Of a stretch of 64,000 nucleotides of DNA, positions 61,772-64,000 are shown in pieces (within the stretch, counting starts at the first letter, position 1; every line of letters starts with the position of its first letter). Source of the stretch: Aspidapion aeneum (taxonomy: Eukaryota; Arthropoda; Insecta; Coleoptera; Brentidae); NCBI GenBank assembly GCA_963576565.1, contig OY755042.1, positions 99,752,185 through 99,816,184 on the forward strand, read 5' to 3'. The notes below the pieces were generated by a model, which saw nothing but the letters and a program-made list of their open reading frames with translations, was not told the origin of the DNA and searched no databases. The position numbers and the translations under genes are program-made.

Positions 61772-62452
61772 ATGTCGAATTTATTTATATCTGAAGAACG
61801 AAAAATTCGTAAGCCTTTAATGGAGAAGAAAAGACGTGCGCGTATCAACGAAAGTTTGGAAACTTTGAAAAACATTTTGTTAGAGTGTGATCCTGATAGT
61901 GTCAATCGCTCAAACACAAAGAGTGCCAAGCTAGAAAAAGCGGATATCTTGGAAATGACTGTAAATTATCTGCAACGTTTAAAAGCAAGACAAAAGGTTG
62001 GATTCCATCCTTACGCCAATCCAGCTCATTTTCCAAACAAAGTTCATCCACATGTCGACCCACTAGCATACGCTCGCATGTGTCAACCATTGGTCCATCC
62101 AATGTATCCTCATCTTCGAAGAGCTCCAATGATTAACCCAACACCTCTTCCATTAATGGCAACAAGAAATTTATCGCAATATCCAGTAAACTACACGACA
62201 CCAAGCATGGAAATAAAACCACCAAAACCTGAAATGTTTTCACCACCTAGTTCACCCAATTCATCAAATGAAGTATTAAATAGCTGTGGTGCCAGTTATA
62301 GGAGACAGTTGAAAGTGGAAATGGTTTCTCCAATTTCTTCTTCATCGTGTTTTCCAAGCTCGCCCAGTTCCTGTAATGGAGAAAACCATGTGAGTAGTAG
62401 TAGTCCGTCCTGTGATGTTGATGTCGAAGAAGATGTGTGGAGACCTTGGTAA
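61772..62452 (+). CDS. HES/E(spl)-type bHLH repressor with WRPW
   Basis: 226 residues from ATG 61772, the first ATG of an open frame that begins at GTG 61745. The bHLH spans about 10-73: the basic region has KPLMEKKRRARIN (14-26) with the HES proline at 15 and Glu at 18, helix 1 SLETLKNILLECDPD, and helix 2 KLEKADILEMTVNYL. Family members bind N/E-box DNA as dimers and recruit Groucho through the C-terminal WRPW (223-226). The expected Orange domain after the bHLH is not recognisable; instead there is a His/Pro-rich segment (HPYANPAHFPNKVHPHVD) and Ser-rich clusters. Single exon, like E(spl) genes. Likely a Notch target, but this is inference from family. Confidence 0.92.
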   Translation: MSNLFISEERKIRKPLMEKKRRARINESLETLKNILLECDPDSVNRSNTKSAKLEKADILEMTVNYLQRLKARQKVGFHPYANPAHFPNKVHPHVDPLAYARMCQPLVHPMYPHLRRAPMINPTPLPLMATRNLSQYPVNYTTPSMEIKPPKPEMFSPPSSPNSSNEVLNSCGASYRRQLKVEMVSPISSSSCFPSSPSSCNGENHVSSSSPSCDVDVEEDVWRPW

Positions 62453-64000
62453 ACAAAATTTAAATTTGTGGAAATATATTAATTTTTAATTTAATGTAAA
62501 TAATTTTAAATTTTTATGTCAGGAAATTTAAGTTAAGCAATCATTTTAGTTTATAATTTTTTTATGGCTTTTCAGTTTTTGCTTCTCTTTTTATGTTGTT
62601 GAGTTCTATTATTATAAATATTGATTTTTTTAATTTAAGCTGTTCTTAAATTTATTGCAATGCAAAGTTTATCGAACCTTTTATTTATCCAGCATTGTAC
62701 AAAATTTAAGGACTACATTTTAAATTATAAAATAAATAATACATATATAAAATGTTTAATATTTGTTTTTGGTCATATTTAATAAATTTCTGCTTAAAGA
62801 CCTCTGTTTATGTATGTATAATTTTTTGTTTATAGTAGACTTAAGTTGGTTATTTCTAAATGCTTTGCTGTGATTATTTTAGTTTGTAGATTTTGTAAAT
62901 ATTGTATATAATAATTATAAATATTAATGATATGTTAATTATACGTTGATGATTCTGAGAAGTTATTTGATTTATTTAAATTATTTATTATAGCCTCATT
63001 AGAAATTACTTATCGAAATAAATATAAATAAATTATAAATACCCAGAAAATTTATCAATAGATCATTTATTAGAAAGAAGATATTTTAAAAAAATATCGT
63101 CCAATTTGTGTTATCAATTACTAAATTAAAATGGTTTTAAAAGTTGTAGTTAAATAATATACACAATTTTCAAGTAATAGATACTTAAATCAGGTAAAAA
63201 GTACTCTACAACTCATCATCATTCAAAAATACTGTAAACTAGAATTTTTAAAGGCATTTAAATTTATTAATCATAGACTCAAAGAGGATGCTGTTTTTTA
63301 AAAATTTAATTTAGCTTAATTTCAAATAAAAAATTATTAATTATAATTATAATCGAAACGAAGGTTACCTGTATCTAAATAAACCATAAAATATAAAAAT
63401 AAAATCTTTTTAAAGTCGAAGATCGCCCTTGCAACATTAGTTTACTAAATTATAATGTCTTTAAAAGTCGTAGTTCGTTATTTTACACAATTTCTAAGCA
63501 GGTAATGCTTACATCAGTTGAAAATGTACTTATGACCCAGCTACGATTGATGTATTACACAGACTTCAAAAAAACTGATTATCACTAATTTATTTTGCAA
63601 ATTAGGATTCTTAAAGACATTTTAATTTACTAATTAAATATCCAAATAAAGGGCTCGACTTTGAAAACATTAGGAAACAACTTAGATACCAAATTGGATA
63701 TGCCAAAATTAGGAAATTTGAGATAGATTGATAATAATTAAATTACAAGATATTAAAAAAATTTGCACTTTAGTAATGATAGAAGTAGCTTGAATTAACC
63801 TTTTTAAATATTAAAATTATTTAATGGAAAAACTATAACAGCTCCACAAAAAAAAATCGATAAAATTACTTAGGTCTCAGTATGTTTACTTTATATTTTC
63901 GGGATCGCTGAAACCGAATCCGGGGTGAGTTTACTCCATCAAAAAATCAAAACCCATTATCTATTTTTTGAGTTTATCGAAAATCATGTCGTGATGGGGT
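62453..64000. other. 3' UTR and AT-rich downstream region
   Basis: The first few hundred bases are probably the HES 3' UTR, with AATAAA-type signals near 62731 and 62780 (the real end is unknown). No further gene was recognised. Around 63060-63640 some phrases recur loosely (TTTAAAAGT.GTAGTT...ACACAATTT, near 63131 and 63460), a diverged direct repeat. Confidence 0.4.
62869..62874 (+). promoter_or_regulatory. K-box-like TGTGAT downstream of the HES gene
   Basis: GCTGTGATTA, 417 nt after the stop. It counts only if the transcript reaches this far. Confidence 0.3.

Overview
The window is AT-rich, intron- and transposon-dense animal DNA, almost certainly from an insect. The evidence is a spliced ERK/rolled-type MAP kinase gene, two Enhancer-of-split/HES-type genes ending in the WRPW tetrapeptide, K-box motifs (TGTGAT) in their 3' regions, and an insect errantivirus with an env gene. 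I cannot name the order from sequence alone.

Host genes. (1) An ERK (rolled-like) MAP kinase lies on the minus strand, 25947 down to 10610. It has eight coding exons that join in frame to a 366-residue kinase with TEY at residues 185-187; the last intron is 5.3 kb and the last exon sits far away, at 10610-10744. (2) A small, divergent bHLH/WRPW gene lies on the minus strand at 34226-34576. (3) A canonical-looking HES/E(spl)-type bHLH gene lies on the plus strand at 61772-62452. The two WRPW genes look like parts of an E(spl)-type cluster whose intergenic space has been filled by mobile DNA.

Mobile DNA. 1-10600: a LINE fragment, a 925-bp defective mariner with terminal inverted repeats (TIRs) and TA target duplications (TSDs), a 1.8-kb palindromic foldback element, a Penelope GIY-YIG fragment, and a 2.3-kb TIR element holding two smaller MITEs. 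ERK introns (10745-25828): MITEs, LINE pieces, a mariner split by a 1.4-kb TIR element, a TTF-zinc-finger transposase fragment, a hAT element full of TATCGATA motifs, tandem (CAGA)n-bearing repeats, and a hammerhead-ribozyme-like motif. 26340-33440: large TIR elements with dense palindromic subterminal motifs. 35148-37166: a Penelope-like element with inverted pLTRs. 38898-47486: a complete errantivirus (LTR-gag-pol-env-LTR) whose LTRs look identical, inserted at TATA in the tail of a LINE. 48874-53532: a hAT element and a three-copy 1.2-1.4 kb tandem array. 56005-57890: about eleven copies of a ~169-bp satellite. 58322-61060: pogo/CENP-B-type remnants and a dispersed repeat family.

How it fits together. 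ERK signalling and Notch-responsive HES repressors are developmental genes that share this locus; no operon-like linkage is implied. Points of most interest are a 72-bp duplication of the ERK exon-7 splice acceptor, a MITE ending 22 bp from the exon-8 acceptor, a WRPW protein whose basic region has lost the HES proline and glutamate, and an apparently intact, very young endogenous retrovirus. All splice models are read by eye from GT/AG sites and protein-family conservation.
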